42,664 nucleotides of DNA from contig SHYM01000004.1 of the NCBI GenBank assembly GCA_009692805.1, positions 1 to 42,664 on the forward strand. Reading direction: 5' to 3'. Positions 33,895-41,114 of this stretch are shown in pieces (within the stretch, counting starts at the first letter, position 1; each line of letters opens with the position of its first letter). Below the pieces are notes generated by a model. It saw only the letters and a list, made by a program, of their open reading frames with translations. It was not told the DNA's origin and searched no databases. Position numbers and translations under genes: made by a program. This DNA is from Dehalococcoidia bacterium. Its GTDB lineage: Bacteria > Chloroflexota > Dehalococcoidia > SHYM01.

Positions 33895-34175
33895 CGCTGG
33901 CGCCTCCTACGCTTGAAATCCGGTGGAAGCCACTCCTCCACGCTCGGCTCGTAAGCGGTTACGACAATCGTGACGCCGCTCTCGGTATCGTCCGCCACCA
34001 CGGCGTGAAGGTGTCTACTACTGACACGCCCCACCACGAGGCGGCTGCGCAAGGACTTAGTCTCCTCGTATTCCTCGGCTACCTCGCCGCTCTCCAATAG
34101 CATCCGTATATCTTGGGCCCCGATGCGGCGCTCAAACATGCGCCGAGTCGCGTGATCACTATAGACTAATCGCAT
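33891..34175 (-). CDS. DUF4258 protein (putative toxin)
   Basis: 94 residues. YSDHATRRMFERRIGAQDIRMLLESGEVAEEY is the DUF4258 signature, followed by LVVGRVSSRHLHAVVADD and VTIVVTAYEP; this fold is related to the RelE/BrnT class of small toxins. It lies directly upstream of and overlapping a YgiT protein, the usual arrangement for this toxin-antitoxin-like pair. The C-terminus is basic (KRRRRQR). Flanked by direct repeats of the cobU end, so probably acquired. Confidence 0.75.
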   Translation of the reverse strand: MRLVYSDHATRRMFERRIGAQDIRMLLESGEVAEEYEETKSLRSRLVVGRVSSRHLHAVVADDTESGVTIVVTAYEPSVEEWLPPDFKRRRRQR

Positions 34176-34282
34176 CTAGCGTCAGCCTCGTGCCCCCCCC
34201 ATCTGACATGGCCCTTCAGGACTTGCCACCAAGTATATCTCTATCCGTGCCAAATCACGCTGCTTGACCGGCCGCGCCATTC

Positions 34283-35020
34283 CTAGCCCCTGCCATCGCC
34301 CTTCAGCGCCAGCGGTATGCCAGCCACCAGCAGATAAACCTCATCCGCCGCGGCTGCGAGGCGCTGGTTCGCCCGCCCCAAGAGATCGCGGTAGGCCCTG
34401 CCCAGGGGGTCCATCGGCACCAGTCCGGCGCCTACCTCATTGGAGACGATCAAAAAGCTGGCCCCGTGGTCCCGGCACGCGGACAGGAGCCCATCGAGCT
34501 CGCGGTCCAGGGCCCGCTGCGCCCGCGCCACCGCGCCCGCTGTCACCTCGGGGCCCGCGCCTGCGCCCGCTAGGGCCTGTTTTAGGACCTCGCAGGAAGA
34601 GTCCAAAGAAGGGGCTGACCCCTTCTTTGGCGCGGGGGGCCTGTGGGGGGGGGGGCCAGATTCAAATCCCGCCCCCTCTCCCTTTGCAAGGGAGAGGGGG
34701 CCAGGGGGTGAGGGTCCTGAGACAACCTCTAGAAGCACGTTGGAGGCCAGCACGGTGACGCAGTCCGCCACCACCGCCTGAGCCCACGCCAGATGGGGGC
34801 GCAGGGCCCGCGCCAGGTGGCGCTCCGCCTCCACCGTACGCCAGGAGGAGGGTCGGCGCGCGCGATGGACGGCGATGCGGCGGGCCATCTCGTCGTCGCC
34901 GGGCGCCGCCGTGGCCAGGAAGACCACCCGAGCGCCAGCCCGGCGGGCGAGCCCCTCGGCGAAGGCGCTCTTGCCGCTGCGAGCACCCCCGGTGACCAGC
35001 ACCAGACGCGGGGCGGTCAC
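34283..35020 (-). CDS. cobU: Adenosylcobinamide kinase/guanylyltransferase with in-frame repeat insertion
   Basis: Phosphorylates adenosylcobinamide and adds GMP, for the nucleotide loop of B12. 245 residues, against about 180 in the family. P-loop VTGGARSGKSAFAE at residue 5, then FLATAAPGDDEMARRIAVHR with the histidine that takes GMP, VVADCVTV, FLIVSNEVGAGLVP, and NQRLAAAADEVYLLVAGIPL. Between NVLLEVV and the helix ARAQRALDREL sits extra sequence (SGPSPPGPLSLAKGEGAGFE..., about 42 residues) encoded by palindromic repeat DNA. GTG start overlaps the cobQ stop (GTGA). The insertion falls in a variable loop, so activity may survive. Confidence 0.9.
   Translation of the reverse strand: MTAPRLVLVTGGARSGKSAFAEGLARRAGARVVFLATAAPGDDEMARRIAVHRARRPSSWRTVEAERHLARALRPHLAWAQAVVADCVTVLASNVLLEVVSGPSPPGPLSLAKGEGAGFESGPPPHRPPAPKKGSAPSLDSSCEVLKQALAGAGAGPEVTAGAVARAQRALDRELDGLLSACRDHGASFLIVSNEVGAGLVPMDPLGRAYRDLLGRANQRLAAAADEVYLLVAGIPLALKGDGRG
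34605..34701. repeat. Palindromic repeat insertion inside cobU
   Basis: Contains AAAGAAGGGG/CCCCTTCTTT (34605-34628), an 11-base G run (34645-34655), and a 14-bp stem GCCCCCTCTCCCTT/AAGGGAGAGGGGGC (34671-34701) followed by CCAGGGGG, as in the intergenic elements. The whole stays in frame with cobU. Confidence 0.75.
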
Positions 35021-36627
35021 CTCTCCATATCCCGAGGGGTTCTTGCGCCTTCTGGCGACCCCTTGAGGGCGAGCATCTGATAGACGCGCCCCATATCGAG
35101 GCTGGCCCGGACGGCGGCGGCGAGCCGGGCGTACTCGGCCTGGCGGTCGAGGCCGCCCGCGTCCGGCCCCGCCGGACGGCGCTGCCAGGGCACGCCCCGC
35201 CGCACCGCCAGGGCCTCCAGGAAGGCGGCGCGATAGCCCGCGTCCTCCAGCAGGCCATGCACATAGGTGCCGGCGATGCCGCCGTCAGGAGTGCAAGCGC
35301 CGTCGGGGTCGGCGCAAGGGCGCCCCAAACGCTCCGTCACCCGGGCGAACCCCGACACGTCGGGGTCCCCAGGGGCCTGCCCTGATCCCGACCTGTCGGG
35401 GCGAAGGGTCCGGCCCATGTGGATCTCGTAGCCGGGCACCGGCCCTGGATACGGGGCTAGGCCCCCCACGATGGCGGCCCGCACCCGCTCCGTCCGCTTC
35501 TCGCACGCAAAGGTGGTGACGACGGGCAGCAGGCCCAGCCCAGGGACATCGGTGCGGGGGGACTCGACGCCGTCGGGGTCCAACAGCCGCTGCCCTAGCA
35601 TCTGGTAGCCCCCACAGATGCCCAGGACAGGGGTGCCGCCGCGGACGAGTGCCAGGATAGCGTCGGCGAGGCCGCTGGTCCGCAGCGAGAGCAGGTCGGC
35701 GACGGTAGTCTTGGTGCCGGGGAGGACCAGCAAGTCCGGGGTCCCTAGCTCCTCCAACGCCTGGGGGAACCGCACGCGGACGCCCGGCTCGGCGGCCAGT
35801 CCGTCGAACTCGTCGTAGTTGGCGATATGAGGCAACCTGATAACGGCGATGTCGAGGCCCCGGTCACCTGCCGCGTCCTGGGGACGTTGAGAGGAAAGCG
35901 CCTCCAGCGCCACGGAGTCCTCCTCCGCCAGGCGCAGATGCGGCAGGTAGGGTATGACCCCCAGCACGGGCAGGGCCGTGCGCTGCTCCAGGAAGTCGAG
36001 GCCCGGTTGCAGCAAGGCGAGATCGCCCCGGAACTTATTGATAACCAGCCCGCGCACGGCCCCTCGGTCCTGGGGCTCCAGCAGCTCCAGCGTGCCCACT
36101 AGAGAGGCGAAGACGCCGCCCCGGTCTATGTCGCCCACCAGGAGCACCGGGGCGCCGGCGTGGCGCGCGACCCGCATGTTGACGATGTCGCTCTCCCGCA
36201 GGTTGACCTCCGCGGGGCTGCCCGCTCCCTCCATGACCACCAGATCGAAGCGGCTGCGCAGGCGCTCCAGGGCTTCTACGACCACGGGCCACAGCTCCAG
36301 CTTACGCTGGAAATACTCGACGGCGGCGTAGCTGCCAGCCGGACGGCCCCAGACCACGAGCTGGGAGCGGGCGTCGGTCTCGGGCTTCAAAAGGATGGGG
36401 TTCATCTCGATGCTCACGGGCACGCCGGCGGCCTCGGCCTGCATCGCCTGGGCCCGCCCCACCTCCAGGCCGTCGGGGGTGACGTAGGAGTTGAGGGCCA
36501 TGTTCTGGGCCTTGAAGGGCGCCACCCTCAGGCCGTCTTCCTTGAAGATGCGGCACAGAGCGGCGACCAGGACCGACTTCCCCACCGACGAGGCTGTCCC
36601 TTGGACCATGAGCGTCTTCGCCGTCAT
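35017..36627 (-). CDS. cobQ: Cobyric acid synthase
   Basis: Amidates peripheral carboxylates of the corrin ring with glutamine and ATP. 536 residues from the ATG overlapping cobC (ATGA); a longer frame upstream lies antisense-free but inside cobC and is discarded. N-terminal dethiobiotin-synthetase-like domain: VQGTASSVGKSVLVAALCRIF, APFKAQNMALNSYVT, MEGAGSPAEVNLRESDIVNM. C-terminal glutaminase domain: VLPGTKTTVADL, nucleophile Cys in VLGICGGYQMLG, and His in GTYVHGLLE. About 19 extra residues (LRPDRSGSGQAPGDPDVSG) after YEIHMGRT are encoded by two CCCGAC/GTCGGG palindromes at 35349-35400. Confidence 0.93.
   Translation of the reverse strand: MTAKTLMVQGTASSVGKSVLVAALCRIFKEDGLRVAPFKAQNMALNSYVTPDGLEVGRAQAMQAEAAGVPVSIEMNPILLKPETDARSQLVVWGRPAGSYAAVEYFQRKLELWPVVVEALERLRSRFDLVVMEGAGSPAEVNLRESDIVNMRVARHAGAPVLLVGDIDRGGVFASLVGTLELLEPQDRGAVRGLVINKFRGDLALLQPGLDFLEQRTALPVLGVIPYLPHLRLAEEDSVALEALSSQRPQDAAGDRGLDIAVIRLPHIANYDEFDGLAAEPGVRVRFPQALEELGTPDLLVLPGTKTTVADLLSLRTSGLADAILALVRGGTPVLGICGGYQMLGQRLLDPDGVESPRTDVPGLGLLPVVTTFACEKRTERVRAAIVGGLAPYPGPVPGYEIHMGRTLRPDRSGSGQAPGDPDVSGFARVTERLGRPCADPDGACTPDGGIAGTYVHGLLEDAGYRAAFLEALAVRRGVPWQRRPAGPDAGGLDRQAEYARLAAAVRASLDMGRVYQMLALKGSPEGARTPRDMER
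35349..35400. repeat. Paired CCCGAC/GTCGGG palindromes inside cobQ
   Basis: ACCCCGAC-AC-GTCGGGGT and CCCGAC-CT-GTCGGG lie 20 nt apart within coding sequence. Similar palindromes sit in MITE copy B at 17203-17255. Confidence 0.6.
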
Positions 36628-37292
36628 CGCCCCGCCCGCGTCTTGCCGCGTCGGAGGAACCGGTTGCGCTCCGGAGTGTAGAGGCCGTCGAGATGGCCGG
36701 TGTCGTTGAGCAGCGAGAGGATGACGCTGGAGCGATACATCTCCACCACGGAGAGGGAGCAAGTATCCAGACGGAGCCTCCAGAAGCTATCGGGGCCCAG
36801 CCCCAGGAGATGGCACAACAGCACCCGCAGGGGCCCCCCGTGGCTCACCACCAAGACCGCGCCACTCCGGTGCTCGCCCTGAATAGCCTGCACTCCTTGC
36901 AGCACACGATCGCGCAGCTGGCCCATGTTCTCTCCCCCGGAGGGGGCAGCCGACTCAGGGCTGCGGTAGCGGGCTTGCTGCTCCGCCGGCCAGCGGGCCT
37001 TCACCTCGTCGTAGGTCAGGCCCTCCCAGCGCCCGTAGGAGACCTCCCGCCAGAGGGGGCTGAAGCTGCGGGGGACCTGACGGCCGGCCAGGGCTAGCTG
37101 CAGCGTCTGCCGCGCCCGCCGCAGGTCGCTGCTGTAGGCAGCGGCAAAGCGGATGGACGCCAGGCGCTGGCGCAGCCGACGGGCCTGCTCGCGTCCCCGG
37201 GAGGTCAAAGGCGAGTCTTGATGGCCCTGATAGCGGGCCTCTACGTTGTACGGCGTCTCACCGTGTCTGACCAGATACAGCTTCAGCGGCAT
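36624..37292 (-). CDS. cobC: Histidine phosphatase family protein, probable alpha-ribazole phosphatase
   Basis: 222 residues from the ATG (MPLKLYLVRHGETPYN); nine residues of an earlier in-frame start are not needed. RHGE gives the phosphohistidine near residue 9, SSDLRRARQT the second arginine, EVSYGRWEGLTYDEV the acid region, and VSHGGPLRVLL the second histidine. Phosphoglycerate mutase-like family; position within the cobalamin operon favours removal of phosphate from alpha-ribazole phosphate or adenosylcobalamin phosphate. Overlaps both neighbours (10 nt with cobD, ATGA with cobQ). Confidence 0.85.
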   Translation of the reverse strand: MPLKLYLVRHGETPYNVEARYQGHQDSPLTSRGREQARRLRQRLASIRFAAAYSSDLRRARQTLQLALAGRQVPRSFSPLWREVSYGRWEGLTYDEVKARWPAEQQARYRSPESAAPSGGENMGQLRDRVLQGVQAIQGEHRSGAVLVVSHGGPLRVLLCHLLGLGPDSFWRLRLDTCSLSVVEMYRSSVILSLLNDTGHLDGLYTPERNRFLRRGKTRAGR

Positions 37293-38356
37293 TTGATGGC
37301 TTCTAGCAAGCGGCGGCACTCCGCCGGGGTGCGCACCCCGATACGCACGTACTGGGGCAGACCAAAGGAGGCGCAGTCCCGCACGCAGACACCCAGCTCC
37401 AGCAGACGGCCCCTAAACGCGGCCCCGTCCCCCACCTTCAGCAGAAAGAAGTTGGCCGCCGATGGCACCGCCGGCAGGCCCAGGGCCGCCAACTCCCCGG
37501 TGAGCCACGCCTTGGTCTCCTCCAGCTGGCGCCGAGTCGTGGGCAGGAACTGGCCATCCTCCAGGCAGGCTAGGCCCGCCGCCTGGGCCAGGGCATTGAC
37601 GCTCCACGGCGGCCGCACCGCCTCCAGCGCCGCCACCGTCTGGGCGCTGCCGATGGCATAGCCCAGTCGCAGCCCGGCTAGGGCGTAGTCCTTAGTCAAG
37701 GAACGGACCAGGACCACCTGGCCGCGCTCCAGGAGGGGCTCCGAGGGCCACGGCGACCCCACGAAACCCAGGAACGCCTCGTCCATGACCAGCAGGCTTT
37801 GCGAGCAGAGCCCCAATATCTCCTCCACCAGCCCCCGCTTCAGGTAGAGGCCAGTGGGGTTATTGGGATTGCACAGGAATACCAGCCGCGGCCCCTGAGC
37901 TAGCGCCCGGCGTAGCGCCGCCAGGTCCGGGGCCCAGCCAGCGGCCTCGGAGGCCACCATCTCCACCGGCTGGGCCCCGAAGATGCGGGCCAGCCGGGCG
38001 TATTCGCCAAAGGTAGGTCCCAGGATGAGCGCCCGATCGCCGGGGCGCAGGTAGGCCAGGCCCAGCAGCCACAAAAGCTCCATGGAGCCGTCCCCCACGC
38101 AGACCTGGGACTCCGCCACCCCCGCGCGCTGGGCGAGGGCGGCCCGCAGCTCTGCTGAGTCGCTGTCGGGGTAGCGGGCGATAGCGGCCCGGGACACGGC
38201 GGCGGCCACCGCCAGCGGGGGCCCGTAGGGGTTGACGTTGAAGCTGAAGTCTAGGACTTCCCCAGGGTCCAGGCCCCGGGCACGCGCCTCACGCGGAGAG
38301 AGGACCCCGTGGGGACAAGATTCAATCGCGGCTTCATGCCTAGGCGAAGTAGCCAT
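37283..38356 (-). CDS. cobD: Threonine-phosphate decarboxylase (CobD-type PLP enzyme)
   Basis: Makes (R)-1-amino-2-propanol phosphate, the side arm joined to cobyric acid by CbiB. 357 residues of the class I/II aminotransferase fold, close to histidinol-phosphate aminotransferase. Motifs: LDFSFNVNPYGPP, GDGSMELLWLLGLAYLRPGD, FLCNPNNPTGLYL, VMDEAFLGF and the PLP lysine RSLTKDYALAGLRLGYA. Cobalamin role is based on position between cbiB and cobC; a histidinol-phosphate aminotransferase is the alternative. Starts within cbiB (17-nt overlap). Confidence 0.85.
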   Translation of the reverse strand: MATSPRHEAAIESCPHGVLSPREARARGLDPGEVLDFSFNVNPYGPPLAVAAAVSRAAIARYPDSDSAELRAALAQRAGVAESQVCVGDGSMELLWLLGLAYLRPGDRALILGPTFGEYARLARIFGAQPVEMVASEAAGWAPDLAALRRALAQGPRLVFLCNPNNPTGLYLKRGLVEEILGLCSQSLLVMDEAFLGFVGSPWPSEPLLERGQVVLVRSLTKDYALAGLRLGYAIGSAQTVAALEAVRPPWSVNALAQAAGLACLEDGQFLPTTRRQLEETKAWLTGELAALGLPAVPSAANFFLLKVGDGAAFRGRLLELGVCVRDCASFGLPQYVRIGVRTPAECRRLLEAIKCR

Positions 38357-39272
38357 AACGGACCCCCAGGGCAGCCATGGCCAGCAGCGCCGCCGCTCCC
38401 ATGCCCCAGAGCACTATAAGGGTGGCTCGAGTAATCAGGGCCGGCTCCAGAGCGGCGCCGGGGTCGCCCAGCTCGTACTGCCCCTCTTTCTCCAAGCGCG
38501 TCCCCAAGGCCCCGGCCATGGCGGCCATCGTCCAGCCCGCGTTGGGGCTCTCGGTACGCCCATGATCGCGCCAGACCACCCGCCAGGCAGCGCCCGCCCG
38601 GCCCCTTGCTACGGGACACACCGCCACCAGGAGCAGGGTCGCCAGACGGGCCGGGATGAAGTTTAGCAGATCGTCGGCGCGGGCGGCCACCTTCCCCAGG
38701 TATTCGTAGGGCCCGTGATAGCCGATCAGGGCGTCCAGGGTGTTAAGGGCCCGGTAGGCCAGAGCGCCCGGCAGCCCCAGCAGCACGAAATAGAACAAGG
38801 GGGCCACGAAGGAGTCGTTGAAGTTCTCCGCCACCGACTCGATGGTGGCCCCGACCAGGCGGGGCTCGTCGTAGCCCGCCGTGGCCCGGCTCACCAGGCT
38901 GGTCATCCCCGCGCGGGCCAGGGGGAGGTCCCGCCGTCCCAGGGCGTCGCGCACCCGGTGGGCGGCGGCTATGAGCTCTCGCGCCGCGAAGGTGGAGGTC
39001 GCCAGGGGCACCGCCAGCAGCAGGTAGGCCAGCGTGTTCTGGGGTTTCAGGTAGTGCACCAGCGCCCAGGCCGGCGCCGTGAACAGCGCCACCACCGCCA
39101 GCACCAGGGCGGCGCCATAGACCAACTGGAGCGCGCGGCCATGCGCCGGGGCCCTGCGCTCCAGGGCGCTGGCCGCCTTGCCCATCCAGGCCACCGGGTG
39201 GATAGCCAGGGGCAGCTCCCCCAGGAGCGCGTCCCAGGCCAGGGCCAACACGAGGACGACAATGTCATCCAT
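38340..39272 (-). CDS. cbiB: Adenosylcobinamide-phosphate synthase
   Basis: Membrane enzyme that couples the aminopropanol phosphate arm to adenosylcobyric acid. 310 residues, about five membrane segments. Family motifs: DALLGELPLAIHPVAWMGK at the N-terminus, SLVSRATAGYDEPRLVGATIESVAENFNDSFVAPLFYF, YRALNTLDALIGYHGPYEYLGK and SPNAGWTMAAMAGALG. All are intact. ATG lies 3 nt after the cobS stop, so it is translationally linked. Confidence 0.95.
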   Translation of the reverse strand: MDDIVVLVLALAWDALLGELPLAIHPVAWMGKAASALERRAPAHGRALQLVYGAALVLAVVALFTAPAWALVHYLKPQNTLAYLLLAVPLATSTFAARELIAAAHRVRDALGRRDLPLARAGMTSLVSRATAGYDEPRLVGATIESVAENFNDSFVAPLFYFVLLGLPGALAYRALNTLDALIGYHGPYEYLGKVAARADDLLNFIPARLATLLLVAVCPVARGRAGAAWRVVWRDHGRTESPNAGWTMAAMAGALGTRLEKEGQYELGDPGAALEPALITRATLIVLWGMGAAALLAMAALGVRYGYFA

Positions 39273-39275
39273 GGG

Positions 39276-40010
39276 TCAGCGCCAGGGGCCGCTGGCGGCG
39301 ACGGCGAGGATGCCCGCCTCCACCAGGTGGGCGCCGGCGCCGTAGAGGTCGCCCGTCAAGCCCCCCAGGCGCCTCGCTGCAAAACGTCCCAGGGCCCAGA
39401 CGACGGGGACAGCGCCCGCCACGGCCACCAGCCCCAACGTGCGACCGAAGCCCCACCCGACCGCCAGCGCCAGCGCCAGGCCCAGCCAGGCCATCCAGGG
39501 ACGGCTGGCGTCCTTGAAGGCGGCGCCGGCGCCCGCGGGCCGGGCGTAAGGGAACCAGCCGATGGCGGCAACCATGGCCCAACGCCCCGCCGTCAGGGCC
39601 ACGGCTAGGGCGCCCGCCGCTGAAACCGGCAGCGAGGCTAGGGCGCCGTACTTCACCAGCAGCACCAGCACCGCGCCCAGGACACCGAAGGCGCCCACCC
39701 GCGCGTCCTGCATGATCACCAGCCTCTCCTGGGGAGTGCGGCCTCCGAAGAGGCCGTCGCAAGTGTCCATGAGGCCATCGGTGTGGAGGCCGCCCGTGAG
39801 CAGCTCCCAGACGGCCAGCAGCAAGGCCGCCGCCAGGAGGGGCGGCAGATAGCTCGTGAGTAGCCAGTGGAGCCCGGTCAGGGCCAGGCCCAGCAGCAAG
39901 CCCACCACCGGGAAGTAGAGCTGGGAGCGGCCCACCCGCTCCGGCGTCGCCGAGGCGGCAGCCGGCACGGGCAGTACGGTCAGGAATCCCAGCGCCGCCA
40001 GCAAGCCCAT
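39276..40010 (-). CDS. cobS: Adenosylcobinamide-GDP ribazoletransferase (cobalamin synthase)
   Basis: Joins alpha-ribazole to adenosylcobinamide-GDP in the membrane, the final nucleotide-loop step. 244 residues, six or so hydrophobic segments. FLTVLPVP at the N-terminus, the acidic motif GGLHTDGLMDTCDGLFGG near residue 75, IMQDARVGAFGVLG, and GRWAMVAAIGWFPYARP match the family. GAGRGC ribosome site ahead of the ATG. It is followed closely by cbiB. Confidence 0.93.
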   Translation of the reverse strand: MGLLAALGFLTVLPVPAAASATPERVGRSQLYFPVVGLLLGLALTGLHWLLTSYLPPLLAAALLLAVWELLTGGLHTDGLMDTCDGLFGGRTPQERLVIMQDARVGAFGVLGAVLVLLVKYGALASLPVSAAGALAVALTAGRWAMVAAIGWFPYARPAGAGAAFKDASRPWMAWLGLALALAVGWGFGRTLGLVAVAGAVPVVWALGRFAARRLGGLTGDLYGAGAHLVEAGILAVAASGPWR

Positions 40011-40025
40011 AGTCAGCCTCTCCAG

Positions 40026-41108
40026 CTAGCCAGAGGACTTTCCCGAGACCCCGGCCTCGCCGAAGGTGGCCATCTCGTCCAGTATCCTCGCCGCCGCCTG
40101 CACGATGGGGATCGCCAGGGCCGCCCCCGTGCCCTCGCCCAGCCGCAGCTCCAGGTCCAGCAGCGGACGCAGTCTCAGGTGCTTCAGGGCCACGGCGTGG
40201 CCCGCCTCCACGGAGCGATGCCCGGCGATGAGATAGGGCCTGGCCCCAGGACAGAGGGCGACCGCGATGAGCGCCGCCGCCCCGGCGATGAAGCCGTCCA
40301 GGACAACGGGCGTGCGGCGGCTGGCGGCGGCCAGCACGACGCCCGCCATGCCGCCGATCTCGAAGCCACCCACCTTGGCCAGCACGTCCAGGCCGTCGGT
40401 GGGGTCGGGACGATTCACCTGCAAGGCGCGGCGGATGACGGCCACCTTGCGCGCCAGCCCCGCGTCGTCCACGCCGGTGCCGCGGCCCGTGACCAGCTCG
40501 GGTGCGCAGCCACAGATGACGGCGGTGATGGCGCTGGCGGTGGTGGTGTTGCCGATGCCCATGTCGCCCGTGGCCATCAGATCGAGCCCGCGGGCCGCCT
40601 CTTGCTCCACCAGCCCGATGCCCGTCTCCAAGGCTTGCACCGCCTGAGCCCGGCTCATGGCGGGGCCGAGCGCCATGTTGGCGGTGCCCCAACCCACCTT
40701 GGCGGGGACAAGCGCCGGGTTTGGGGGCAGCTCAGCCGCCACCCCCATGTCCACCACCACCAGGCGGGCGCCCACATGTCGCGCCAGGACGTTGATGGCG
40801 GCGCCGCCCCTCAGGAAGTTGAGCACCATCTGTGGCGTAACCGCGGCGGGATAGGCGCTCACCCCCTCCGCCGTCACCCCGTGGTCGCCCGCTATGACGA
40901 TGATGGCGGCGCGCTCCAGCCTAGGGCGGGACCGGCCGGTGATGCCCGCGATCTGACCCGTGATGCCCGCTAGCTGGATCGACAGCTCCTCCAGACGGCC
41001 CAGGCTGCCGGGAGGCTTGGTGAGGCTGTCCTGGCGCTGGCGCGCAGCAGCGGCGGCGGCCTCGTCCGGTGGCCCGATGGCGGCGATGGTGCGCTGGAGC
41101 AGCTCCAT
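40026..41108 (-). CDS. cobT: Nicotinate-nucleotide-dimethylbenzimidazole phosphoribosyltransferase
   Basis: Makes alpha-ribazole phosphate from a lower-ligand base and nicotinate mononucleotide. 360 residues. LTKPPGSLGRLEELSIQLA, AGDHGVTAEGVSAYP, NFLRGGAAINVLARHVG, MGIGNTTTASAI and the catalytic glutamate in LRLGEGTGAALA are all present. A small in-frame tandem duplication, AGITGQI then AGITGRS, lies near residue 50. Upstream in the operon is the rlmD-maf fusion, 6 nt away. Genes for making dimethylbenzimidazole are not visible. Confidence 0.95.
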   Translation of the reverse strand: MELLQRTIAAIGPPDEAAAAAARQRQDSLTKPPGSLGRLEELSIQLAGITGQIAGITGRSRPRLERAAIIVIAGDHGVTAEGVSAYPAAVTPQMVLNFLRGGAAINVLARHVGARLVVVDMGVAAELPPNPALVPAKVGWGTANMALGPAMSRAQAVQALETGIGLVEQEAARGLDLMATGDMGIGNTTTASAITAVICGCAPELVTGRGTGVDDAGLARKVAVIRRALQVNRPDPTDGLDVLAKVGGFEIGGMAGVVLAAASRRTPVVLDGFIAGAAALIAVALCPGARPYLIAGHRSVEAGHAVALKHLRLRPLLDLELRLGEGTGAALAIPIVQAAARILDEMATFGEAGVSGKSSG

Positions 41109-41114
41109 GGGAGG

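Noticed and set aside
34655-34690. TTCAAATCCCGC resembling a tRNA T-loop
   Set aside because: It lies in the palindromic insertion within cobU; no acceptor, D or anticodon stems can be drawn around it. No tRNA or rRNA gene was recognised anywhere in the window.
39265-40692. 475-codon minus-strand frame across cobS and cobT
   Set aside because: Gly/Arg-rich shadow frame; the other frame on the same strand encodes intact CobS and CobT.
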